This document shows positions 1 to 10,092 of a DNA stretch of 22,069 nucleotides, in pieces; position 1 is the stretch's first letter, and each line of letters opens with the position of its first letter. The position numbers were made by a program, and so were the translations under genes. This DNA comes from Intoshia linei (Eukaryota > Orthonectida > Rhopaluridae). The stretch covers positions 1-22,069 of the forward strand of contig LWCA01000618.1 in assembly GCA_001642005.1 (NCBI GenBank), read 5' to 3'. The notes beneath the pieces are model-generated. The model did no database searches and was not told where the DNA came from. It saw only the letters and a list, made by a program, of their open reading frames with translations.

Positions 1-386
1 ACTGTGGAATGCGATAAAACAGGTGTCTAGTACAATTTAACCAGAACGCGTCAAGAAGTTGACAGATTCTGTTAATGGAAGATTGATTACATTGTTATAG
101 GTTAATGGTAACTATATTAAACATTAGAAATAAATTTCGATGTTATATTTCTTGTCATTTATCAATATTTGTTAGATTTGCCTAACAAATTGACACACTA
201 ATTTAAATAAATAAACAATAATATGTTAAATAAAAAGGTTTTTTACAAAATAAAATTAATTTTTTTTGATGAATAATATTAACATCAATTAAAAGCCACC
301 TAATTACAAAAATAATTAAGTTTACATCATTCATAGAGTTTATTACATCAATTTTAGTGATCTGCCTAATAAATTGACACACTGTG
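1..386 (+). mobile_element. Tc1-like transposon, degenerate 3' end (transposase tail plus double terminal repeat)
   Basis: Bases 5-126 read as a decayed transposase C-terminus on the + strand (WNAIKQVSS, then ERVKKLTDSVNGRL, then VNGNYIKH), with in-frame stops at 38-40 and 98-100. The same peptide pattern (FNAIKEVSK, ERVKRLTDYIDARL, VHGNYIKY) is found on the - strand of the element at 12842-13712, so they are one family. Two direct repeats follow: an inner one at 174-198 and an outer one at 359-386 ending in TTGACACACTGTG before a TA. The 185-bp spacing is the same as in the second copy and resembles the IR/DR termini of some Tc1-like elements. The 5' part lies outside the window. It cannot encode a working transposase. 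Confidence 0.75.
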
Positions 387-392
387 TATATA

Positions 393-641
393 GGTTTTTC
401 TTTTGGGGTCAGATAGAGTAGTTTTTGTTATAAAATTTTGGTAAAATGGGGTTTTTTTTTAAGGGTTGGTAAAATTGGATTATTTAGAAATATATTGGTA
501 AAAGCGATTTTTTCCTTAAAAGTTGGTAAAATTTTGTTTTTTTTTCAAAAGATTTTATTAAATTGTATGAAATATGCTGAAAATTTTAAATTCGCCTACA
601 ATCATCTAAAATTTTCGTATTCACCCCTTGGGGTGACCAGT
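393..641 (+). repeat. Dispersed repeat with GGTAAAATTGG-type tandem units, copy A
   Basis: This stretch is built from degenerate units of about 30-40 bp around 'ttggtaaaatt ggatttttt'. It ends in a conserved tail containing the palindrome CACCCCTTGGGGTG followed by ACCAGT. A second copy in the same orientation and with the same tail is at 21789-22017. Related units form the arrays at 15598-15712, 15930-16017 and 18861-19120. An open frame crosses this repeat but has no family motif and is not called as a gene. The copies look like one repeat family, possibly mobile; no protein is encoded. Confidence 0.7.
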
Positions 642-837
642 CACCCCCATGAGAAGTACTGCTATTTATATTGATATTTATTTCGATTCAGATAAATGAC
701 AAATGTTCTGTTAATTTATATGAGTGAATTAATGATTAATTTTAATTAAAAATTATTAATTAAAACTTGCTGATATTAGAATTTAAAGAAAATTATTTTA
801 TTAGACCTAAAATTTAGGTCCAGAGTAAACTTTCTCA

Positions 838-922
838 ATGTCGAAGTAAATTTTGTGCGGCCGTAGTATCAATGAGAAAAGTAGCATTGTGGCTGAATTG
901 GAAGAAAGGTTGTGCACCCCTG
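838..922. mobile_element. hAT MITE fragment (one terminal end)
   Basis: The right edge reads GTTGTGCACCCCTG, the reverse complement of the 14-bp terminal repeat of the MITE at 3322-3694. The inward sequence (ggctgaattgg...aaaggttgtg) also matches the left end of that copy in reverse. A 'gtgcggccgt' motif at about 856 is shared with the copy at 21262. I see no second terminal repeat, so this copy is truncated or rearranged. Confidence 0.65.
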
Positions 923-1593
923 AATTAGACTATAAATTCGATTCAAAATACGCATAAAAATGTTACGGCGTTACGAATTGAACTTATATTATTCACGTTA
1001 TACATTTATGGTAATAAATTTTAAATTATAACCACAAAACGATGCTTTACCTCTATGTTCTGATAAATTAACATTTTAATTAAAATTAATATAAGTATAA
1101 TTATATAATTCTAATTAACACAAATAATTATATATTTTAATAATTAACTCATGTTTTTAAATTGTAACCGCATTATTTTTACACACATTCTATAGAATTT
1201 AATTTTCTGAAAATTACCATGTACTGTTATTACTTTTTTAGTCAACATTGCCGTAGTTATAATGCATTCCTTTAGAGAATGTATTTTAGAATACAGTATA
1301 ATCTATTTTTTATGTCAGATATATCTTACCTTATATATATCTTCATAGAACCTTAATATTAAATTTTCTATAATAATTTTGTAATATCCTGAAAATATAC
1401 GAATCAAACTAACAAACAACGTAAAAAGAAATATGGTAGCATATAATTTAAATTTAATTTATGACAGATAATGGCTCAAATATAATATTTTTTTCTAAAA
1501 TGTCCTGAGTCACTTCAATAGTTTTAAAAATTTCTTTTTTATTCGGTATTTAATTTGATTGAGTCAAACACCCTGATATATGTTCAATTATAC

Positions 1594-3791
1594 CGCTTTA
1601 ATAGGAATCCCTTTCAATCGACCAAAAGAAATGGTTCCAAAATCGGCATAAGATTCCTTAACCGTAGGTAAAATTGTTATTGGTACACCAAATGCGCTAC
1701 ACAACTTTCTATCCCAATCAAAAATGTTAATATTAAATAAACTAGTTCTTGACGCATTCGTAACATCCGTTAAGTGATATTTACTTTCTGTTAATTTCTA
1801 AAGTTTATATAATATAATTATATAGATATTATTATATAGTAAAAATATTATAATTTATGAATTCAGTGAATTTACAAATATTATATATTATTAATTTATT
1901 AATTTTTAAGTTACGAAATAAAAAACCCAAATTAGCCAAGTGTCTATAGTGCCAAAACACGAATTTCCAATTTTTTGATCATTTTGAAATTCTTTGCTAT
2001 AATTCAAAATCCATTTTATTTTAGTACAACTAAAGTAATTTGAAAATGGCAGCCCAGTGTATTTCTATAAGTATATACCATTATTAAAATATTATATACA
2101 TGTTAGATAAAAACAATAAGAGTAAACTCGAAATTTTAACAATTTTCGAATCTACTAATATCATAAATCTTTATCCATTTAAACTACTTAATTACTGCTA
2201 GAGAAAACATTCCATCGTGGTCCTCGATTAATTTTTCAACTATTTTGTCGTTTCGTTTGTCATGCCAAACTACAATTTAAATAGTAAGTTTTTCAATAAT
2301 TATTATTATAATTGAGTTTATTATTGGAACCTGAAACAGTTAAAGTGTGACCAAACTGCCGTTAAACAACGAATAATTCAAATTATTACCTAAAGCATTA
2401 TAATATGGTTTCCCCGTCGTTTTGTTCCAACATACTGTGGTTTCACGTTGATCAGTTATCCCAACGGCTATTTTAATAAAAATAAGGTAAAATGATGCAT
2501 ATTAATATACTATATACTACCACACTACTTACTATCAATTGGCATACAGGTTTATAATTACCTTTGATATTATTTAAAGTATTGGACTTTGATTGCGACA
2601 GAAACTGATCCAAAACATTATCAATACAAGCAACTACGCTGTCCCAAATTTTTTCTGGATCTTGCTCCGCAAATCTAGCGTTAGAAATATTAAAACAAAA
2701 TGTTTTAAAAAAGATAATTTGAAATTTAAAAATTGCGTAGCAATAAAAAATATTCCAAAGGAATGAATTACAGTCTAAGTCCTATTTAACAGAATTCATA
2801 ATTATCGAAATTCCTATTTAACGGAATTTCAAAATTTTGACAAACCAAAAATTCCGTTAACTAAAATTTTACTCTTAAAATATGTTTTCTTATTTTATAA
2901 TAAATAGAGTTAATGTAACAACTATTTATTGTTTATTCTAAAATATTTTTAACAAGATCATTACTCAGATCTCAATATTTTTGAGTCTAAGGGTTACTAA
3001 TATATGATATGATATTTAGCGTTTACTGACAAATTAACATGCATAGATTAAGATCAAATTCGGTATACCTGCAATGAATTTAGTGGTGTTCTGATTGAGT
3101 TGAATATTAAAATATAATCTGATTACAGCCAAACCGAACGTGATCTAATACAAAAATAATGGAGTTTAGTAATAAACGAATCCATAGTTTATAGTTAAAT
3201 TTATATACCCATCCATTAATGTTATAGTTTCTATTAGTTCACTGTGTTTGGCCACAACAGTTCCATCTATAGTATTGAAAATCTACGTTAATGTTATACA
3301 ACTAATTGAGAACATATATGCCAGGGGTGCACAACCTTTCCACCAATTCAGCCATTATCATTAATCATTAATTGTTCGGTAAATAATTAATAATAATTGG
3401 ACAACAGAAAAAAGTTCCATTAAAAACCAATTTGTTGATACATTAGAGTGATAGACATAAAAAAATAAAATGTAAATACTAATAATGATATAAAAGATAT
3501 CAGTGACTGCTTGATTTTGTGTGCCCTTCGCTGAAATTTGAGAAACTGGGGCAAAGTCATAATGTAACTTTTTGATTAAAATATTTTAAATAAACCTTAA
3601 ATAAAATCTCATTTTAACTTTTCAATTTGAAGTAAAATGATATATTGCATTATGATCAGATGTATTGCCCACGGCCGCACGTTGTGCACCCCTGATATAT
3701 ACAATAGAACAAATATTTTGTTTTCAATTAAACAAATTACCGACGCCCGAGTGCTAGAAGTTCCTTGATCAATACCAACGACGTATTCCAT
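1594..3791 (-). CDS. GK: Glycerol kinase, N-terminal half (7 exons visible, partial)
   Basis: ATP-dependent glycerol kinase of the FGGY family (glycerol to sn-glycerol 3-phosphate). Exons on the - strand: 3741-3791, 3209-3282, 2562-2674, 2390-2467, 2196-2269, 1927-2064 and 1594-1797, all with GT-AG borders and continuous frame. Motifs in order: [12 protein letters not shown] (N-terminal phosphate loop), [22 protein letters not shown] (the RE pair that binds glycerol), [15 protein letters not shown] (glycerol-binding Tyr), [26 protein letters not shown] and [11 protein letters not shown]. Exon 7 stops just before the expected catalytic GDQ. No later exon can be seen in 1-1593, so the C-terminal ATP-binding domain is either beyond the left edge or lost. 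Intron 1 carries a hAT MITE. The exon structure matches the + strand paralogue at 3961-8370. The seven exons have no frame damage, so a working gene is more likely than a pseudogene. Confidence 0.9.
3322..3694. mobile_element. hAT-type MITE, 373 bp, complete, in glycerol kinase intron 1
   Basis: The ends are a perfect 14-bp inverted repeat, CAGGGGTGCACAAC and GTTGTGCACCCCTG. The flanks are ATATATGC (3314-3321) and ATATATAC (3695-3702), an 8-bp target duplication with one mismatch, as expected for the hAT superfamily. There is no coding capacity, so it is non-autonomous. A longer partner copy in the opposite orientation starts at 21262, and a fragment ends at 922. Without it the host intron would be about 77 bp, close to the other introns of these genes. 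Confidence 0.85.
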
Positions 3792-3960
3792 AATATTAAA
3801 TATATTATTCTTTTTGAAATCGTGAAACTAGTAATGTCACTTTTGTTATAAAACAATTAAATTCTAGTATTAACTCGTACTGTTTGGATCTAGGATGAAC
3901 TAGTTTATATTTCCATGTTTTTGCGTTTTTCAGTGAAATATAAATAAAATTTAAATTGCA
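3792..3960. promoter_or_regulatory. Divergent spacer between the two glycerol kinase start codons
   Basis: Only 169 bp separate the two ATG codons, so both core promoters and 5' UTRs must lie here or overlap the genes. A pyrimidine-rich TTTTTCAG at about 3926-3933 lies 27 nt before the + strand ATG and could be an acceptor for a 5' UTR intron or a trans-spliced leader. I see no reliable TATA or initiator motif against the AT-rich background. That it is a shared promoter is inferred from position only. Confidence 0.5.
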
Positions 3961-6900
3961 ATGAATAAATATGAGTCTATTTATGTTATAGGTATTGATC
4001 AAGGAACGTCAAGTTTTAGATCATGGGTTGATTTATTTTTAAAAAATATTTTTTTACATTTGACTAGATATTTGATTGTCGTAATGGACATTGTGTGTCA
4101 AATCATAGTGTTGATACAAAAAGTTTAATTAATGATGAAGGGTATTTGAATATTCATTGTTTCAAACTAAAATTTAATGACTAAATTTAAAGTTTTTAAT
4201 TAGATAATATATTACAATTTATAATACAACTATAATATTTAGATATATTGAACATGATCCATTTGATTTGTGGCAAAATGCACAAGATTGCATTGAAACA
4301 ACAATAAACAAATTTCTTTCTAAACCTGACTGTAAAATTGAACAGATAAAAGGTTCACAAATACTAACTAGTACAATAATAAGTTAATGGTGTTAATTTT
4401 ATCTACACATTATACTATGATATAATGAACTAGAATAAAGATTTTATTTTTAGTTTATAAAAAAACTAAAAAAATGTTAATTGTGAAAATTGCAACATTT
4501 TTAAATTTTTTTTTGAAATATTATGTTCTAAATTATATTTCGTAGCCTCATTGAAATATACCTTTTTTAATTCAAACATAATTGTCAAGAAATTCAAAAA
4601 CATATCCAGTAGATTAGATGTAATTTGAAAAAAATGACAATTTGATGACTAAATCTGAAAAATAATCATTAATGACTCAGCATTAATCAATTAAGTAATT
4701 AACAAAAAACAGCTAAATTTAAGTTTATTTTCATGTTTTTATTAATTTTTTTTACATTAATATTTTTACATGTTAATTAATATATTTATATTTATATGAT
4801 ATCATCTTTTTTTAGCTATGGGTATCAGTCACCCGCGTGAAACATGTTTATGCTGGAACAAAAATACTCGTAAAGCATATTCAAATGCCATTGGTAATTT
4901 TGCATTAATTTCCTATTTGTGTAGTCTAGGTCAGTGGTTCCCAAAAAAATATATTATTGACCTCCCCTAACAGTATACAAATGTTTTTAGAGAATATCAA
5001 TTGGTACAAAATAGTGAATATCTTTATTATATTATTATAACAGCGATTAAAAAAATGTTATCTTTTAATATTACTGGTTTTATTTTCGTTATAAAGCATA
5101 CTTTAATATAGTTGACACTAGTGATTGTGCCGGAAAAAAACCGGGACAAAATTCCCGGGATTTACTGAAAAAAATTGAGACATATTTGTATTTGATTTAT
5201 GTTTGTTATTAATATGAAAATATGATTATATTATAATATTTAAAATTTACTATTTCAAAAATCTCACCACTAATAATATTTAATCAAAAATACCATTTCA
5301 AGCCCTCATGGAAAAATTGATTTACACCGATATTCTTTTCAAAAATCCGATTTTACGAAATCTTATGAAAAAAATCCTGTACTTAATGGAAAAATATCCT
5401 TTTTCCAATACTTTTTTAAAAACATATTATTCCAACCACAAATTACTAACACTTAAGAGAATTATCCTCTTTTTCTAATATTATTTTTAAAAATATTATG
5501 AGTTGTTACGAAGTGGAACGCTATCATCAAAATTTTTAAAATTAAAGGAAGACTTATGACCGTTCAACCTACGTCAACACAAAATGAAAGAAATTTCTCT
5601 ACTGCTTCTAATTTCGTCTAATGCCTAGTAATTTCGATCTAATAGTCCGCGATTAATTTTATAATTAAAAAGTGTGGGAACCGCTGGGTTATATAATCAA
5701 TATACTTGTACTATTTATATTTAATTTGTATTTATATTAGTATACAATGATTTGCGAAGTCAATGCTATATAGATGATTTGATAAGTAAAAATGGTTTAT
5801 TCGCAGTTAGTGTAAGTAATATTAATCATTATTATAATAATAATTTAAAGTTTTTCTATCAGTTAAAAGCCCAGTGTCATCATAGATTACCACATAAAAA
5901 TCATTAACTACGAAAAACAAAATAATTTTTTTTTCATTAGCTGAAATGAGACCTTGCTAATTTTTCTGTTGACCGAACACTTTTGAAGAAATTTATACTA
6001 TTGTATTCAACTTTGATGTCTTTTTGAATTTTTTTGATCTAAAGTTAATATCATGAACTGATCGACGTAAAATTCAACTCTATATTATAAGTTGTATAGA
6101 AGAAACTTAATTACTTCACCTTATTAGTAAGGTTAAAAGCCACAGTTATGATTATTTTGAAATTCTAGAACTCTTCAATAATCTGGGGTTTTGATTGTGA
6201 AACAAAAATTTTTGCGGTTGCTATTTATGATGATGCTCATGATTTTAAAGACAATCTTAAAATGTTTATTTTATAAAATTCTAGGTTTTTTTCCATCAAA
6301 AAAATATCATTTAAAGTTTTCACCATAAGTTGTAAGTTTCTGAGGTTAAGGTTTACAATAATTTTAGTGTTAAAATCCGCTTCAAATCTTGTTTTTTAAA
6401 AAAATAATTAATTTGGGTTTTTTACTCAGAAATATTCAATTTCTGAAAATAAAATGACCCTGGAAAAACTGTATTAGAAATTGAGTTTAATAAAATCTAA
6501 CACTATTAGTTTTTCAATTAAACGGTAACACTGTCAGACTTTTATTTTTATTTATAGTAAGTAAAGAATTTGTGTATTTTAGGACAAGACTGGTTTACCT
6601 CAGGGAACATATTTTTGTGCTTCCAAAATCAAATGGATATTAGACAATTCATCCATGAAAGACGATATAAACAATGGAGCAGTTTTTGGTAGTATTGATA
6701 CATGGTTGATTTGGGTTATTTATTTAGAATAGTTTTACTTTATAATCCTTTAGAATTTTCGCAATATAAATCACTTAGCTTTGAAATATTACATACATTC
6801 TAGGAAAAATACACGTCTTTAATTTAGAATTTAACAAACGAATTGAAAACTGATGTCACGAGTGCAGCTAGAACCAATTTATTTAACATAAAAACCTTAC

Positions 6901-8370
6901 GATGGGACGATGAATTGTGTAATTATTATGGAATTCCAATTAATATCCTTCCCATTGTACAAGAATCATTTTCAACTTTTGGTATTATAAATCATGGTCC
7001 ATTAAAAGGAGTTCCAATTAAAGTGGTAAATATATCAATATTGATAAAATCATTAATAATTACAATTAATCATGTTTAGGTACTTGGAGATCAATTTGCT
7101 TCACTATATGGTCAAAACTGTATTTTACCAGGAAACACAAAAGTTACGTAAAACATTTTTAAATCCAAATTACACTCCACATTGTTCATTTAGCTTGGGA
7201 ACTGGTGCCAGCTTATTATGTAACATAGGAAAAACTGTGATATATTTGGCTGTACAATTATTAATCTTTTATATAGTTTCAATATGAAAAAAATGGATTA
7301 ATGTATACGATAGTTTCACAGATAGAAGGGAATGTTCAATTTGGAGTGGAGGTACTTATAGTGCAATCTTTTCATAACTGATGGCTTATTAAAAATAGTT
7401 AATTTAACTGTTACAACATGTCTGTTTTTAACGTTTCCTACTGAAAAAATTATTAATTTTAAAATTTCATATACATTAGGGAGTTATTCCTTGCGCTGGA
7501 GCTTCAATCAAATGGTTAATCAATAATTTAAATATTTCACAAAATGAAACGGATATTGGTTTGAATTTGAATGATAAATTTATTTTATATTGAATATAAT
7601 TATATTTGGACCGCAGAGATATTAATTAGTTGAGGCGCAGCGAAGAATTGTCACAATTCCAAATATATTCAATTCAAATTCAATTAAAAAAAATAAATTT
7701 TATATAAATTCAGAACAACTGATTAATGCAACTAATGATATCAACAACGTTTATTTTGTTTCAACTTTTACTGGTACATACACGCCAGATTGGAACACTA
7801 AAATGAAAGCGTAATTTTAACTTTAATGTTTACAAAATAAAAAAATAATAATTGTAGATGCATATTGGGTTTATCATTGAATACAACAATTGGAAATATT
7901 GCTAGATCATGTTTAGAAAGTATAGCCTTTCAAATAGCAAGAGTAATACATTATTAACATTAAAATAAGAAAAATTTAGTTTGCATTGTTGATGGAAAAG
8001 TCAAACATAGAAATAAATCAATTAGTTATTGATGGTGGAATGAGTAGTAATAATACCTTGATACAAATGATTGCAAATTTAACTAAAATGGACACAGGTT
8101 AAATATGTAACTTTAATAGTTTTAACGAATGTAGTTGTTGCATTCAATAAAGAAGCAGGTGTTTATGGAGTTGCTAGGTTGGCGTCAAGGTCTTTTCATA
8201 TAACAATGCCCACAGTGAAGAAAAAATCCAAAGTGTATCACCCAAACATGAACGATGATGGTAATTAAGTTAATCAAATTATAGAAAAGTATACTATATA
8301 TACTTTAGAAAGAATAAAAAAAATAAAAATGTGGAATAAGGCATTTAATACTATAAAAGAATTTGAATAG
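3961..8370 (+). CDS. GK: Glycerol kinase, complete, 16 exons, 506 aa
   Basis: Cytosolic FGGY-family kinase making sn-glycerol 3-phosphate from glycerol and ATP. Exons: 3961-4026, 4068-4141, 4243-4352, 4816-4893, 5741-5811, 6583-6714, 6828-7025, 7080-7147, 7194-7236, 7277-7351, 7480-7558, 7714-7810, 7858-7942, 7980-8097, 8120-8260, 8285-8370. They total 1521 bp, in frame, ending in TAG. Motifs in order: [39 protein letters not shown] (RE pair), TGLPQGTYF (Tyr), GSIDTWLIW, TDVTSAARTNLFNI, VLGDQFASLYGQ (catalytic Asp and Gln), LGTGASLLCN, VIDGGMSSNN, and a C-terminal MWNKAF like the family's WKKA. The length is normal for the family. Oddities: the usual VVWLDLR-type motif has Tyr for Trp (VYNDLR), and the ETTALGAA ATP-site motif reads EAGVYGVA. 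The two last introns are 22 and 24 bp. Start chosen as the only ATG before the phosphate loop. Exon 9/10 and exon 11 donors are the weakest borders. Confidence 0.92.
4932..5686. mobile_element. hAT-like non-autonomous element in glycerol kinase intron 4
   Basis: The left end reads CAGTGGTTCCCAAAA and the right end is the reverse complement of CAGCGGTTCCCACAC, a pattern typical of hAT terminal repeats. The 755-bp body has no coding frame worth calling. Inside, at about 5130-5160, is a GC-rich patch with CCGGGACAAAATTCCCGGG that looks out of place and may be a nested palindromic element. The 8-bp flanks do not match each other, so a target duplication is not confirmed. Confidence 0.55.
7576..7702. 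repeat. Imperfect inverted repeat (hairpin) inside glycerol kinase intron 11
   Basis: The arms 'attgaatataattatattt gga' (about 7590-7610) and 'tccaaatatattcaatt' (about 7658-7674) pair, and the pairing extends outward through T-rich and A-rich flanks. The roughly 48-bp loop is more GC-rich than its surroundings (ccgcagagat, gaggcgcagcg). It fills most of a 155-bp intron. It may be a small MITE or a structure that shortens the effective splice distance. Confidence 0.4.
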
Positions 8371-8428
8371 TAACTTAGTTAAGTCAAATTCAAGATTAAT
8401 CCAATACATATTAATTTACTTTTACATA

Positions 8429-8861
8429 TTTTTCTAAAGTTAAGTCAGCATGATTTGAAACGATAAAACTTGATATTCGAATTATTTAAATTGTGAAAAT
8501 TTTATTTTCTTGTTAATAAACTAATACATTATTATCTTTCTAAATTTCCTTTTCGATAATTTTACTAGATTTGTCAAGCCCCAATATTGGCAAATTAGAG
8601 AAAACACTGTACATAAAAAACAAAAAAATTTAGTACNTTTTTCTAAAGTTAAGTCAGCATGATTTGAAACGATAAAACTTGATATTCGAATTATTTAAAT
8701 TGTGAAAATTTTATTTTCTTGTTAAAACCAAAAATAAAAAAAATTAATGTTAATAAACTAATACATTAATTTCCTTTTCGATAATTTTAGTGGATTTGTC
8801 AAGCCCCAATATTGGCAAATTAGAGAAAACACTGTACATAAAAAACAAAAAAATTTAGTAC
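8429..8861. repeat. Direct duplication around an unresolved base
   Basis: Bases 8429-8636 and 8638-8861 are near copies, both running from 'tttctaaagttaagtcagca' to 'aaaaaaatttagtac'. They differ by indels and a few substitutions. The only ambiguous base in the window (8637, N) sits exactly between them. This pattern is typical of two haplotypes joined end to end by a gap closer, although a true tandem duplication is possible. No gene is affected. Confidence 0.85.
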
Positions 8862-9194
8862 AAATGTATATTAAAAATGATACAAAATACATATTGATAT
8901 ACACCATAATAAATATATACAATATTCAAATAAAAATATAATAGATATCATTTCCAATCATGTAAAAGCTAAAACAAAGCTATTATGTTGATAATTATAA
9001 TTAATAAACATTTTTGGTGGTTCAAGACTTAAATAAGGTTGATCCAAGCAAATTAGAGTTTGGACCAAAAAATTGAAAAAGTTAAGTATACATTTTTTTC
9101 TCTCTTTCAAATACATTTTATAATTGAAAAATTTTCCTTGCTGCCACAACGCGGATACATAGCTAAACTTTACATATCGCCAAGGTTTTCAAAA

Positions 9195-10092
9195 TCAAAA
9201 AATTTTAATTCTCCCGTTTGGAATCACCATCTTCAAGAAAACAGTAAATAACAAAATCAAGAACCACCAATTTAAAGTTACATTTAAATTGCGTTTAGCA
9301 TAAGAATTTGCTTTTATTTTGTGATCGTCTGATTTAAAAATGTCTGATTTATTTGGAGTAATTGGTATAACTGTGTTGGCAATAGCATCATTTAATCGAG
9401 TGGAATCTAAATTAAGTAAATTGTCTAATTAAATAATTGAATCAATTTTAATTTAAGAAAATACCATCAGCATTTAGAGATCGATCTGCACAAGTAAACG
9501 ATCTAGACCGACAAGCTTCTTGGAGTTCTAGGTTTAAGCTTGTGTCATCATATGAGTTATCATTTATCATGTCAATTTGACTTTGTAAAGCTATTATATA
9601 AATAAGATTAAACCAATATTGCAAACAAAAATCTATTGTAATGTACAAGAAAAATACATCAGTGTTTAGTAAGCATTGTTTACAGTATACGCCTGTCCGT
9701 GTACTGTAAATAATATAAAAAAAATTTACACTTAGAGCAAAATTAACATAGCTCGAGGCAACCAAAAATAGGCTAGCTAGTTTTCAATTTTTTGCTTGGC
9801 ACACAAAATTTGATGGGTCAGACCGATGGGAAACACTGAAATTATCATAGTATACTTTCAAGTTTACATGTTAATAAATAAATATTTCCTGTTAAAATAT
9901 TATATAAAATAGCGCAATTAAGTTGCCAAGAACAAAATTAAGATTACAATTATTTTGATTAAGACAAGGATCATTGTATAAAGTGACGGAACTCTTTTTA
10001 GCTGGTACCATTTGTTTAGATTCAATTTTAACAATTGAAGAATTCATCGGTATGTCAAGATTACTCTCACTGTGATTATGATTTGTCAGCAT
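9195..10092 (-). CDS. Tentative three-exon gene of unknown function, about 160 aa
   Basis: Exons on the - strand: 9948-10092, 9465-9590 and 9195-9406. GT-AG borders keep one open frame of 161 codons including the TGA. The product starts MLTNHNHSESN, is polar and Asn/Ser/Asp-rich (LQSQIDMINDNSYDDTS), has a basic SRSF-type patch (CRSRSFTCADRS), and ends with one hydrophobic stretch (LNWWFLILLFTVFLKMVI) that could be a C-terminal membrane anchor. I do not recognise the family. A good acceptor (CCTTTTAG) lies two bases before the ATG, fitting a 5' UTR intron or trans-splicing. Alternative: the GTAACT in exon 3 (after KRNLN) is a donor and the protein continues elsewhere, for example into an open frame at 8958-9170. 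Without homology the model is speculative. Confidence 0.4.
9770..9830. mobile_element. Possible hAT end fragment (GGGAAACACTG)
   Basis: The right edge reads 'gatgggaaacactg', the reverse complement of CAGTGTTTCCCATC, a common hAT terminal-repeat pattern. No partner end is seen nearby. A similar motif, AGTGTTTCCCAAACTTG, is at about 18575. It lies within the putative first intron of the tentative gene. Confidence 0.3.

Noticed and set aside
795-930. TATTAGAC (800-807) and AATTAGAC (923-930) as a target duplication for the hAT fragment
   Set aside because: They match at 7 of 8 bases, but the sequence next to the left one lacks the hAT terminal repeat, so the match is probably chance.
3609-3791. 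60-residue open frame starting [13 protein letters not shown]
   Set aside because: Only the first 17 codons are a true glycerol kinase exon; the rest runs into the intron and the hAT MITE.
3805-4002. Open frame on the - strand across the glycerol kinase spacer
   Set aside because: It overlaps exon 1 of the + strand gene antisense and has no family motif.
4924-5694. Target site duplication for the hAT-like element at 4932-5686
   Set aside because: GTCTAGGT and GGTTATAT do not match; the element call rests on its terminal repeats only.
9060-9251. Overlapping open frames on both strands near 8958-9251
   Set aside because: No recognisable motif or good splice sites on either strand; the - strand frame is kept only as an alternative end of the tentative gene.
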